From NCBI GenBank assembly GCA_007922305.1, contig ML677334.1, forward strand, positions 60,118,858-60,182,857: a stretch of DNA of 64,000 nt. The letters are read 5' to 3'. Of this stretch, positions 1 to 10,828 are shown in pieces (position 1 is the first letter of the stretch; each line of letters starts with the position of its first letter). The translations under genes were made by a program, and so were the position numbers. The notes under the pieces are model-generated. The model ran no database searches. It worked only from the letters and a program-made list of their open reading frames with translations, and was not told the DNA's origin. The DNA is from Dermatemys mawii. Lineage: Eukaryota; Chordata; Testudines; Dermatemydidae.

Positions 1-271
1 TTCCTCTCCGCTGGCTGCTTTGCCGGCTGCAGTTCCTCCCCATTGGCCCCTAGTCACCTTCTGCTGCCACCTGCCTCTCTGCTGTGATCTCTGCACATCA
101 GTCTTTCAGTAGTTTTCAGCTGTTTGCAGGCTGAGCAAAAACACTGCCTCATCTCAAGTAATTTCAGCTCTCTTTTGAGCACTTAAACATAATAAAGACT
201 CCTACTGAAGCCTATTTATCCCTTTCTTTGAACGGTGAGGAGGAACAGCTTAAACCAGACCAGGAAACTTA
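1..271. repeat. Left half of an older repeat split by the Harbinger element
   Basis: The sequence up to 271 and the sequence after 3207 read as one repeat of a kind I recall as dispersed in turtle genomes, with the 2.9-kb Harbinger element between the halves. No ORF or diagnostic termini were seen, so the class is not assigned. The left half ends in the TTA that is duplicated at 3208-3210. Confidence 0.4.
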
Positions 272-649
272 GGGCTTTATTACACTTACAGCTTTATAGC
301 AGTTTTGGTTATACCTGCCACTGTATACAGCTATAGGGATAGCATGTCCACACTGAGACCCGCCAGAAGTATAGCGTAGCCACATTCACAGCACTTCAAG
401 CAGCATTTGGAGCAGCGCATTAGGGCAGGTATCCCACAGAGCACCTCTTCCTGATCTGGCGCAATGCCTTGTGGGAAGGGGGGGCATTGGTTGCGGGGCA
501 TTCTGCATCCTGTTCCAACTCCCCGTGATGCTTCTTGTCACATCCCAGCAGTCCCTGTGTTTCCATCCACCTCTGGTGTCATGTTTCAGTGCGGTACGCT
601 CCGTGGTTCATTTTTGTCTGCCAGAATGTAACCCGAACTGCTGAGGCAC

Positions 650-1867
650 ATGCTGATGAGTCTTGCCAGCACATCTCGTATTGCAATGGAGTTATTCCTT
701 AACATGCAAAGTGACAGTGAGGGGTCCAAAGACCAGATCGAGTCGCAGAACGCATTCGACATGAAATTGCTTGTCTCATTAACAGACATGCTCACAGCTG
801 TGGAATGCTGCTTCTGGGCATGGAAAACTAGCACTAAGTAGTGGGATCACATCGTCATGCAAGTCTGAGATGATGAGCAGTGGCTGCAGAACTTTCGGAT
901 GAGAAAAGCCACTTTCATGGGACTGTGTGCTGAACTCGCCCCTGCCCTGTGGCGCAAGGACACGAGATTGAGAGCTGCTCTCCCAGTGGAGAAGCGGGTA
1001 GCTATTGCAGTCTGGAAGCTGGCCACCCCGGACAGCTACCGATCAGTGGCTAACCAGTTTGGGGTTGGAAAGTCGACCGCTGGAGTCGTGTTGATGCAAG
1101 TGTGCAGGGCCATTAATTGCGTCCTGCTCAGAAAAACTGTGACTCTGGGTAACGTGCGTGACACCGTGGCTGGCTTTGAGCAAATGGGTTTCCCTAACTG
1201 TGGAGGGGCGATAGATGGGACCCATATACCTATTCTGGCACCCGACCACCTAGCAGGAGAGTACGTTAACCGAAAGGGGTACTTCTCCATGGTTCTGCAG
1301 GTGCTTGTGGATCACCGTGGGCGTTTCATTGACATTAACTCAGGCTGGTCGGGAAAGATGCATGACGTACACATCTTCCGCAGCACCGGCCTGTTCAAGA
1401 AGCTGCAAGCCAGGTCTTTTCTCCCAGAGCAAAGGATCACTGTAGGGGAAGTTGAAATGCCCATTGTGATTCTTGGCGACCCCACTTACTCTTTAATGCT
1501 GTGGCTCATGAAACCCTACACAGGGAGTCTGGACAGAAGCCAGGAAAGCTTCAAGTATAGGCTTAGCTGATGTTGAATGATGGTGGAGTGTGCTTTTGGT
1601 CATCTGAAAGCTCGTTGGTGCTATCTTTATGGGAAGCTAGACTTGGCTGAGGGAAGTCTCTCCGCGGTTATTTCCGCATGCTGTACCCTACATAATATTT
1701 GTGAACGGAAGGGCAAAAGCTTCACTCAGGCATGGTCTTTGGAGGTTCAACACCTGGAGGCCACATATGCACAGCCAGAGAGCAGGGCTCTCAGAGGGGC
1801 CCAGCATGAGGCTGCAAGGATCAGGGATGCCTTGAGGGAGCATTTTGAGGCTGAAAGCCAGTTCTAA
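650..1867 (+). pseudogene. HARBI1-like Harbinger transposase, broken by in-frame stops
   Basis: One reading frame from the ATG at 650 to the TAA at 1865-1867 gives a protein of about 405 codons, near the expected length for the family. DDE catalytic residues are visible: Asp in GAIDGTH (codon 1214-1216), Asp in LGDPTYS (1478-1480) and Glu in MMVECAFGHLK (1586-1588). An N-terminal helix-turn-helix-like stretch (SYRSVANQFGVGKST) would bind DNA. Four in-frame stops interrupt it: TAG at 839-841, TGA at 868-870, and TGA at 1568-1570 and 1574-1576. The last two lie between the second Asp and the Glu where relatives read S-R-C-R, so both fit CGA to TGA decay at CpG. In the intact family this enzyme cuts at the terminal repeats and integrates at TWA. 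The true start could lie elsewhere; the identity is secure. Confidence 0.9.
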
Positions 1868-2078
1868 TGTTACTTGCTGTGCACGGCAGTTAAGTGCAGA
1901 GGGAGTGTTCATTCTTTTCATACGATAAGGCATGTGGTTTTCTTTAGGCATTAATAATCTATGTACTCTTAATAAAAAAAACCCATTTATTAAAAAGACA
2001 AGTCATTTACTGAACAGCCACTTCATTTGCTGAAATAAAGGGTTATGCAGAATTTGTGGGGAAGGGGGTGGGATGGGG

Positions 2079-2808
2079 TCAGTCAGAGACTGGAATATCT
2101 CTGGATCTCGTACTCTGTAATCCTCTCTGAATTGCTGTGTCCTCCGAACCCCATTTCCAGATGCAATAAAGCATGTTATCAGGGGTCAAGTGCAGTGGAT
2201 AAGGGTCCTGGTTTTCGGGGTTGGGCGGTGAAGACATGGGGATTGGAGGCAGCTGTGGGTGGTAATAACCCGGAAGCTGGTGATAGCAGATTGGAGGGGA
2301 TAGAGGGCCAGAAGGGGAAGGGTTTAGGGGTAATTGATTAAGGAGGTGGCGAGTGTGGCGACTACGATAGTGTTCCTTCTGCATGTTGGTGATCCGCTGC
2401 GTAGTCGCCACTTGTCCTGGGTTGCTGCCGCCGCCTCGTCCTCCCCCCTTACACTGGTGGGCTGGGAAATGTCCATGGTGGTTGATGGAGTAGATGAAGG
2501 ATCCCCCACCTAGTATCGTGTCCAGCTCCTTGTAAAATCTGCAAGTCGTTGGGGCTGCTCCGGAGCGGCCGTTTGCCTCGCGGGTTTTGTGATACACATT
2601 CCTAAGCTCCTTAACCTTTACCTGACACTGCAGAGTGTCCTGCTCATGGCCTCTTTTTGTCAAGGCCCGTGATATCTGCCCATAGGTATCATAATTCCTG
2701 CTGCTAGACTGCAGCTGGGACTGAACAGCCTCTTCCCCCACAAACACTGATGAGGTCCAGCACCTCGCTATTGCTCCACACTGGGGGTTGCCTGCTGCGT
2801 GGAGGCAT
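2079..2808 (-). pseudogene. Harbinger Myb/SANT-like accessory protein, frameshifted
   Basis: The minus-strand gene converges on the transposase, as usual in Harbinger elements. The best start is the ATG at 2808-2806, reading MPPRSRQPPVWSNSEVLDL, the first helix of a Myb/SANT-like domain with its tryptophan. A single extra G in the run at 2735-2739 (CCCCC on the plus strand) shifts the frame. The following frame carries the rest of the domain (GEEAVQSQL, YDTYGQISRAL, QVKVKELRNVYHK) and a proline-rich tail ending at 2079. In the family this protein binds the terminal repeats and helps import the transposase into the nucleus. Without the frameshift it would be about 240 residues. A long alternative reading that starts at GTG 2813 is an artefact of the shifted frame. 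Confidence 0.75.
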
Positions 2809-3210
2809 GGCACGTGGACTCATGGTCAAGTACAACGATCATCTGCAAAGATTCACTGAGAGGACTCCACGCCTGGCTGGAGCAAACAGGAAGGGGATTT
2901 TCAAATTTCCCTGGGAATTTAAAGGGTGGGGTCTTACACTTGGTCACCTGAGGATCACCAGAATGGCTCGAATGGGAATTACAGGACAGGCTGGAGGCCA
3001 ATTAATGTGCATCAGGTGTCCACATTGGTGCCATAGCGCTACAGCGGGAGCACTATAGCCCTTATTCCCCATGCGGAGGTGGATTACCAGGACTGCTATA
3101 GCAGTGGACTTATAACGGTCTACATGCTTTGCCGGTGTGGATGGGTAGGAGGTTATAGCACTCCTGGTGGCTTTATAGCACTATAAAGTGCCAGTGTAAT
3201 CAAGCCGTTA

Positions 3211-3420
3211 GAGTCCACACCTCTTGTCTGGGGCACCTGTCACCACCCCTCTTATTTTCAGAGCTCTGGCATTCGAGGTCCGGTTTAATAAGGTCCTTTT
3301 AGCTGAGGGTGACCCCCTCATTTAGGACAGTTAAGTACAGTTCTGCTCTCCTTTATTCATACAATAATGACAACAACACTGGAAACAGAATTTCACTACC
3401 CCTGCACAGCAAAGAGATTG
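3211..3420. repeat. Right half of the repeat split by the Harbinger element
   Basis: This continues the repeat ending at 271. Removing 272-3207 and one TTA copy restores an uninterrupted sequence. Its right boundary is uncertain. Confidence 0.35.
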
Positions 3421-5977
3421 GTGCCTAGTTATGGTGTCTCTTTACATTCATATTTGATGTTTATCTGAATAATAGTAGAAGTCCAACTTATGGCACAGAA
3501 TAAAAGTTCCAAATGATAGCAAATGCTGTAAGATATAAATTATGCTATATGTAAATCTTGAGTTATCATATGTAACTGCTGTGGGCACAAGTTCCAGTTG
3601 CCTTAGATAATAAAAAGACATTTGAGGCAGGAATAAGTGTTTAAAGTAGAAAACACCCTTGCTTCACAGTTTTTCATTTCATGTGTCACACATTCTGTAC
3701 AAGAATATGTACTACACTGAAGTAAAAAAGAACATGCTGTCTTGACAGCTTTCAGTATGCTATGGAATTTGTGCTGCTGTTCTGGAGAAGAAGGGCGTAA
3801 CTCCCAAGGAGAATGTCAGAAATGATATTTAGACATTTCTTCTTCACATGATAGATACAATCTGTAGTTAAACACAAGCCGAGATGTTTTTAAGTACAGG
3901 TCACATAACATTTTTATTGATATAATAAAGAGCTTCAGTGTTTTATTCATGATCTCTGGGACTATGCTCCCAGACATAGTTTAGAAATGCATGACATTTC
4001 TTTTTATGCTTAGAAGTGAAAAGTGAGCCAGGATGAACAGGAAGGGCATGCCAGTGCTAAGAGAGTCTTTTATTTTAGCAGTTTTTCATTGTGTTATGTT
4101 TGTTTTGCAGAAGGATCCTCTGGTTATTGCAGCATACCCAGCAAATATTTTGTTGCCTCATTAAAATAAACAAATAAGACAATGGAAATCTGCTAATTTG
4201 CTGTAAGAAGTCATTGTTGAGACAATTATATTCAGAACATATTACTTTTCTCTTCTCCTTTCTTTCTTCCAATTTAAAAAAAAATTAGAACTTCTTCAAT
4301 AACCCCACAAATGTTATGAACCTACCATCCTTCCCGCCTCTTTCCCCACATCCCCTGTGAAATGCTAACAATGTCCTTTTAAATTTGTGTTTTGTTTCTT
4401 GGTTCTTCCAGTTACAATGTGTCTATCATAATGCTGTTAACAAGCAAACGACTTCCTACCTCCACAGGCTTCCCTTTTTTCACGTTATTTTTTGTTTGTT
4501 TAAGAACTCAAAATCATTAATTGAAACAATTGCTTGCTTTTTTTTTCCTTTTCAGAGCAAGGGATGGTTGCTCTGGTAGAGGAAAAGCCAATACACGTCT
4601 GTCCTGTACCTGACTTCATTTTTACTTTCTCTTTGGATCTGACTGTCTCTGGAGTAATCATAGAGTCTGAACCAGTATCCTGCCACTGTAACCACTTACT
4701 CCTTCCTCTGCTTCTCTGTGGCCTGATAAAGGGACTGTGGCCCAATACACAGATTTTTAGGCGATAACTTGAAATTTGACAGAGAAATTGTTTCTGTGTT
4801 GTGTATGTACCTTCCAATGGTCTGAGGAAACTCAGTATATAAGGTTTCCACCGGAAACAAACAGACCCTCTCACAAATGAGCCTTTGGTTAAATGATGAC
4901 AAAACTATTTTTCAGTATTTTAGGGTCGCAAGATCAATATGCGTGTTGCGCACACAAACTGATTGAATTGTGGAATGTGATGTGTGAAGGAGCTGTGCAT
5001 GGGAAAAGACATGCCTTCAGAGCAATTTGGTCTCCTTACATGTGATTAAGGCCCTTTGCTTTCACTATTTACTCTTTCTTTACTACAAATTCCTAGGTTT
5101 TGCACTAGATATTTTGATTTTTATCAGTTTTCAACAAAATTTTGGACCACTTAAGTACATGGAAAATACTGACTGGGTTAAGAAAGAATAATAAGTGACA
5201 TTACATTAGGTAGATGTGCTTATGTTAACAATAAATTTTAGTCTAAGTGTAAATGTGAGGCTGTCTGTTAAACTAAGGCAATGTTGTGGAAGATATGCAC
5301 ATGCACACATGCACATGCATATGTGAATAGACTGTTAATGAACAGTTCACTAAATAAATCACAGCATTAAACTCTTTTTACTTTCAATAGCCTTACTTTT
5401 CTCTAGTTGTTGCTTTTTTTCTGTCTTCTTGTTAACCCTGACATGTACCTAGAAAACTGAAATTAATGTTGCACTGATTTCACCTGTTTTTAAATTTTTG
5501 TTATAAACACCGATAAATTCCTGGGAAATTAAAAAATAAAACAACGAAAAGTGAAGGGCCTTGCATTTGATATGTAAAGGTGTGTTTTCTCACTGATTAC
5601 ACACATTTCATAGTATAGAGCATTGTAATGCTCCAAATCAAAGGGCTGAATATGGTGGATTTTTGTTTTTTAAAACTCATAGGAAATTCCATAGTTAGGG
5701 GGGAAAAATTTGTGAAAAGAACATTAGGGTTATAAGGTAATGCAGTCAAGGTTCAGGAACTAACAAAGTTAAGATTACAATATTTATGCAACCAAAACTC
5801 TTCCTCCTTGTGTGTGAGCATTGCAATATGGTTTTAAATTACCACATACTATTTTTCCTCAGGACTCTCTCCTATTTCTTTATGCACTTTGGACTATGAA
5901 GCAGGGCTTTATGGCACCTTGGTCTGATGACCAGAACACCACTTTATTTACCTCAGGAACTGTCAGATTAAGTTAGC
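3421..5977. other. AT-rich intronic sequence, nothing recognised
   Basis: No convincing exon, RNA gene or transposon end was seen here. Short ORFs at 4385-4902 overlap on both strands and lack any domain. An alternating CACATGCA-like tract lies near 5296-5322. Confidence 0.4.
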
Positions 5978-6190
5978 GTAGTAAATGGCCAGTGCTCTAT
6001 TGAAAGAGGACCCAGAAGACTGGGATTGTGCTACAGAGTTAGTCTATGACCTTAAGTAAGTAATTTCACTGTGCCTCAATTCTGCATATGTCAAATGGGT
6101 TTGATAGCGTTTCCCAGCTTTACAGGGAATTTGTGAAAATAAAATGATGTTAGTGAGGCATTCACATACTACAGTGAAGAATGCTGTAGA
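5978..6190 (+). repeat. MIR-type (CORE) SINE, degraded
   Basis: The order of segments matches MIR: a tRNA-derived head remnant (agaggacccagaagactggg), then a segment matching 'gacctt..aagtaa..ttcactgtgcctcaattctg', then the 'caaatgggt..atagcg' region and an ACAGTGAAGAATGCTGTAGA tail. It is strongly diverged and so an old insertion. Confidence 0.6.
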
Positions 6191-7689
6191 AAACCCAATA
6201 TAGAAAGAGAGAAAAAAATCCCTATTGAGTGCAGAGTTTGGGTAAATTACACCATGAAGCTACCCCGGTCCCTGAAGCCCCCCAAAATTGGGAGAGCATA
6301 GATAGGATTTAAAGCCCCCTTAACCCGCCTTCCCTGAGGCCACATCTGAGAAGTGCAGCCTGGATTCTCACCCATAGTATGTATTTGTATGTCTGTAAAG
6401 CCAAAATATGGAATATGACTGAACTGATTTTATAGAATCTGCCCAAAGAAATTCACCTCCAGTAAATTCATCATATAGGAAATTGAATTGACAAAGTTTA
6501 GAACATCTACAGGAGTGGAAGGGAGAAGAAGAGTACAGAATGAAAACTGGAATTTAGCATGTGCAACCTATGTGCAGTGTAGTATATTTTTAAAAACAGA
6601 AAAAGAATGTTGTAATTTTAAAATGCATTTAAGTGAATATTTTACAGATTGACAATACGCCAATTTATTGGTGTGCATAATAGGATTTTATAAGATTGTA
6701 AATGTTATTCACATGCATACATTTCATATTAAAATCACAGTGTAAAAGCGGAAATGTCCAGCCTACTATATACTGTTCAGAATATGCATCCTTTAAAAAT
6801 CCTTGTGCTGAAAAAAAGCACTTAGGTCTTTGGAAGTGAAATTTCTGTAACAGGAAACTTTCATTTCAAGAGAGCAGCATTAAAGTCCAGGTATAAAGTC
6901 TCCATAGTGAGTTAGATGACCCATTTTTGCTTTGGTCTAGATTTCCTGTTAAAGTTGCGATCGAAAGCATTCTTCCCGTATGAGGGTGAATGCCATTCCG
7001 ATGCGTTTGCTTACAAATTGAATCCAGTCGTTGTGCTTGCATTTTGGCGTCCTGCCCACTCCGAAAGTACAAAGCAAACTTTAGTCTGCTACTCCCGAGC
7101 ATGATATCCTCATTAAAGATCAGGGAAAAGAAAGGGGAAAACCCAAGAAGGGTGAAAGAGTTCGTTTACATACTGTGCCAGAGGTCAGCATGTAGTTCAT
7201 CACATGATAGAATTTTTATGCTGTTCTTACTAAGGCCGCTAAGCAGTACTTCAGATTGCACTGAAATAAGGATTAAATTCCCTGTGTCAGCCAGCATGAT
7301 AATGCTTCTTTATAGAATGAAAACTGTCATTTTTGCATCCAGTTTTCAAATTAGTAACGCTTTTCTGAGAGTATTTGTGAAGCAACGTAGGGAGCAGTGA
7401 AAGTGCTTGCTGTTTTAAGTCTTACCATGGGTATTTTCAATATGAAGCAAATATTATTTGCCAAGTGCCTGCAGTATGCTAGATGCTTATCTTCATATTT
7501 GTCTGTAAAGATCCTTGTTTGCAGATGGCTTACAAAGTACAGAATTTATCAATACAGAAAGGGGAACAAGAAGCTATTAAAGCTGGTCAAGTTAGCCATA
7601 ATTTTGTTTCATTCTCTGTTTGGATTTTTTTTAAAGGCTAAAGATTTTCAGTTGCTTTGTTTTGTTAACACTTTTTCAGGGAAAAATAC
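6191..7689. other. Intronic sequence without recognised features
   Basis: Several 60-140 codon ORFs run through this stretch (for example 6990-7400 and 7397-7828), but none shows a domain, repeats or splice signals that join into a gene. They are taken as chance ORFs. Confidence 0.4.
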
Positions 7690-7692
7690 TAA

Positions 7693-7872
7693 GGGTATGT
7701 CTTTACTACCAACATGGAAGCACTGCTGTGGCAGCCCTTTAAAGTGGCTGTGTAGTGCACTGTCTACGCTGCCACTTTTCAGTGCTGAAATTAGCATCAC
7801 TCAGGGGTGTGTTTTTTCACACCCCTGAGTGAGAAAGTTTCAGCGCTGTAAAGTGGCAGTGTAGACAAGGCC
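7693..7872. mobile_element. Harbinger-like MITE with a perfect internal hairpin
   Basis: The left end GGGTATGTCTTTACT pairs with a right end whose complement is GGCCTTGTCTACACT. Flanks are TAA (7690-7692) and TAG (7873-7875), fitting a decayed 3-bp TWA duplication. The middle holds a hairpin with 15-bp perfect arms (about 7798-7834, TCACTCAGGGGTGTG and its complement). It has no coding capacity. Confidence 0.7.
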
Positions 7873-8266
7873 TAGGATAGAAAGGCCTTTTGGCAGAAGA
7901 ATGTTTTATGGGGGACTAAAAGGAGGCAGAGGGTGTAAACATGATGGATTTGGTCAAGAACATGGTTTCTGCAGTTAGGAAGCAGTATGAAACCAGGACC
8001 AAGAGCCGAGGGGGGAAGGGACACAGGCCTTTTATCTGAAAAATTTCCGGCCACTGCTACCATTTAGTTCAGTTCCACTGGTGGTAGCAACAGTAGCAGT
8101 ACAAGTGCAAACAGAGAACTGGGAACTTGTTACATCATATGCACCATGTTTGAAGACCTGCTCTGAGCAGGGTTAGATAATTCAGTATTTGAAAATATTG
8201 GTGGTTGCAGGAGCCTTGTCTACCCTACTACTTGCAACATCACTAATACTGGTGGGAAATATTTTA

Positions 8267-8708
8267 GGCCAGTCCACACTCACTTTTTGACCAGTATAAC
8301 TATTGTGGTTTGAGGGTTGATTTTTTTAACTGAAATAGTTGTAAAGTTAACCAGTTGTACCAGTATAGCTTATTACCCATCCTGATCACGTACACCAGTA
8401 TGAGCAGGGCCAGATTTGCACCTTACGCGCCCGTAGGCATGGCATCTTCAGTGCTCTTCCTGCCTATCGCTGACCTTCATGTTTTCCGTACAAAATTAAA
8501 CTTTTAACTCACTTTTAACTTTTAGGCGCCCCTAGAATGTTGGCATGCCTAGGCACATGCCTAATTGGAAATCCAGTCCTTAGTATGATTTATACCAGTT
8601 TGAGCACTTTTATATTCCTATATCTTTGTTTGTACTAGGGAGTTGATACTGTTGTAACTATAGCAGTGTAGTTAAAGTGGTAAAACTTTTTTGTGTGTAG
8701 ACAAGACC
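8267..8708. mobile_element. Harbinger-like MITE interrupted by a hAT MITE
   Basis: The outer ends read GGCCAGTCCACACT and, on the complement of the right end, AGGTCTTGTCTACACA. Flanks are TTA on the left and TTG on the right. The element is split by the hAT element at 8405-8581; the two halves share 'taccagtatag' and 'taccagtttgag' motifs. Confidence 0.6.
8405..8581. mobile_element. hAT-type MITE nested in the 8267-8708 MITE
   Basis: It begins CAGGGCCAG and its complement begins AAGGACTGG, a decayed hAT-type end. The flanking octamers AGTATGAG (8397-8404) and AGTATGAT (8582-8589) match at 7 of 8 positions, as expected of a hAT target duplication. It is 177 bp and non-coding. Confidence 0.75.
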
Positions 8709-9083
8709 TTGACAGATTATGGTGAGCAAGAGGCTGAGGCACATGCATGTAATCAACTCATCCAATAAGAGTACAAAGGCCATAATGGTTTGGGTGAGGC
8801 AAGATGGATGGTTGGAGAAATAGTTAAAAATTGTCCTCAAATGATGGTATGAGCTTTGCTTGTGCTGTGATGCTTGAGGAAAGGTGAAGGTGAAAGTATA
8901 ATCGTTATGCTACTTAGAGAAAAATGTTTCCACATGAGTTTTTCATGTTGAAGTGATGAACTTAATTTTGAGGCCCTTTATTATTTCTGTTAGTTTGGAG
9001 TTACCTTTTAAAGACAATTAGCGTTCTTTAAAATGATTTACCTTTCAAAGTAAGAAATCTCTGAAGTTTCCTCATTAAAATTA

Positions 9084-9768
9084 GGCCCTGGTTACACTGG
9101 CACTTTATAGCGCTATAAAGCCGTCAAAGCGCTATAACTCACTACCTGTCCACACTGGCAAGGCATGTAGAGCGCTATAAACTCGGAGTTATAGCGTTCC
9201 TGGTAATCCACCTCCGCACGGGGAATAAGGGCTGTAGCGCTCCCTCTGTAGCGCTACGGCGAGAATGTGGACACCCACTGAGCTACAAGTGATCTCTTGA
9301 GATGCCTGGAGCCATTTAAGGCAATTGACGTCTCTTCCCTTTCTTTTGAACTCGGCTGGAGGAATGCGGAAGTACCTTTTCAGCGTTTCTCTCTTAACTC
9401 TGCAGATAAGCAATGCAAATGTTTAAGGAAGGAGCCTGTGTGAAAACAAAGCCTGCTAATCTTCTCTGTGAATGGACACGCACTGACAGGCTCTCAGAAG
9501 GTCGGAAAAATCACTCACTCTCTCCCTCCCCATACACACAACACGTCCCCACTCACCCCCCTCATTTGAAAAGCACATTGCACCCAGCTGAATGCTGGGA
9601 TACCTGCCCTAATGTGCTGCTCCCAATGCTGCCTGAAGTTCCGCAAATGTGGTCATGCTATACTGCTGGCAGGTGTCAGTGTGGCCACGCTATAGCGCTT
9701 TCCCTGTAGCTGTATATGAGGACAGCTATAACCAATACTGCTATAATCCTGTAAGTGTAACCATGGCC
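9084..9768 (-). mobile_element. Internally deleted Harbinger derivative of the 272-3207 family
   Basis: Its left end (GGCCCTGGTTACACTGGCAC) and following 180 bp match the reverse complement of the right end of the element at 272-3207, including the segment 'ggaggtggattaccag'. Its right part matches that element's left end ('gggcaggtatccca', 'tatacagctata'), so it lies in the opposite orientation. Flanks are TTA (9081-9083) and TCA (9769-9771). Both genes are gone; the family transposase could have moved it in trans. ORFs inside it have no domain. Confidence 0.85.
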
Positions 9769-9771
9769 TCA

Positions 9772-10580
9772 GAATACTATGCAGAGCTTTGCCCTAATAT
9801 CTTAGTATTTCTATGAATATGTCAATATCAGTGGGATAGCTTTGAACCCCTTCTTTTTTATTTTCTGGTTTGGACTAATAGACTATTAATTTTTAGGAAA
9901 AACTAACATTCAAGAGGAATTAAGACCTAGTCCCTTTTGATGTGCACATAACTGTTTTAAATGTTAATGCTATTTATTTAAATTTTTAAATGCTACATGC
10001 GGTTCAGGAGAATAGACTTCTCAAAGATTTTATGAAGCACTGTGAGACTTCTGTCTGTTGGGCCTAAACTGAGAAGAAGAGAGGTGTTTATTATGATCTC
10101 AGTTGTTTAATTTTCTTAAAGGTGAGAGGGCTAGTTTAACTTATGACTCTACACTCTAGTAACTAAAGTTTAGTTAAAGTGGAGCCAGTGACTGATTTCC
10201 CCATAACTTTTGTGGGGGTGTTAGAGCTGAGGTGCCCCCTTAAACTACACACAAGTGTTTATTTTGTCCCCTAATTTATTATTATTAATTTTAATTAAAG
10301 AAAATAAGAGTGCTTTCCACTTAGTAACTCCTCAGTGAGGAAGAACAGAAATGTTGTTGGTTTTAATAATTAATTATTTGAAAACGTATAACCCCCAAAA
10401 GAAACCAAGGTTTTGGTTTGTAGTCTGGCAGCAATACATAGTTTATTCATGAGTGAAAGAGATCATGAGTAGAAGATAAACTAGGTCTCTAGCCTTGGGA
10501 AGCACTATTTTAGTTTAGGTAGAGATAAGATCATATCATGAAGAGCAAGATTTTTTAAAAAAAATCATTTTAAGATTAGC
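9772..10580. other. AT-rich intronic sequence, nothing recognised
   Basis: Poly-A/T stretches and no long ORF were seen. No transposon termini could be paired. Confidence 0.4.
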
Positions 10581-10828
10581 GTCAAGAATCAGAGGAGTAG
10601 CCGTGTTAGTCTGGAATTGCAGAAGTGACAAGGAGTCCTGTGGCACCTTAAAAACTAACTAAAGTATTAGAGTATAAACTTTACTGCCATTAGTATGCAT
10701 GCATTCTGTTTGTCGGATGCATGCAGTTACTTCCACTGCATGCATCCGATGAAGTGGGTATTAGCCCATGAAAGCTTATGCTCTAATACTTTAGTTAGTC
10801 TTTAAGGTTCCACAGGACTCTTTGTCAC
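10581..10828. mobile_element. Inverted pair of Penelope-like element tails
   Basis: The left part (from 10581) is the reverse complement of the 5'-leader and tail of the Penelope family seen intact at 22862-26160: its complement reads through 'gccacaggactccttgtcac' and 'cagactaacacggctactcc'. The right part (from about 10705) is the same tail in forward orientation, ending in 'ctttgtcac' at 10828. The forward copy has a hammerhead-like core, CCGATGA (10746-10752) and GAAA (10770-10773), flanking a GTGGG/CCCAT stem. No coding sequence remains. Confidence 0.8.

Larger units (their letters stand above)
272..3207 (+). mobile_element. Full-length PIF/Harbinger DNA transposon, non-functional
   Basis: The element has imperfect terminal inverted repeats: it begins GGGCTTTATTACACT, and the complement of its end begins CGGCTTGATTACACT. 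It is flanked by the 3-bp duplication TTA (269-271 and 3208-3210), the usual PIF/Harbinger target. Inside are two convergent genes typical of the superfamily: a HARBI1-like DDE transposase on the plus strand and a Myb/SANT-like protein on the minus strand. Both are broken, so the copy cannot move by itself. Sub-terminal blocks rich in TATAGCGCTATA-like motifs match the ends of a deleted relative at 9084-9768. It sits in an older repeat inside the presumed SPIDR intron. Confidence 0.9.

Noticed and set aside
1036..1290. Minus-strand ORFs opposite the Harbinger transposase
   Set aside because: They are shadows of the transposase frame.
9189..9709. ORFs within the deleted Harbinger derivative
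   Set aside because: They lie in terminal/subterminal DNA and match no part of the two Harbinger proteins.
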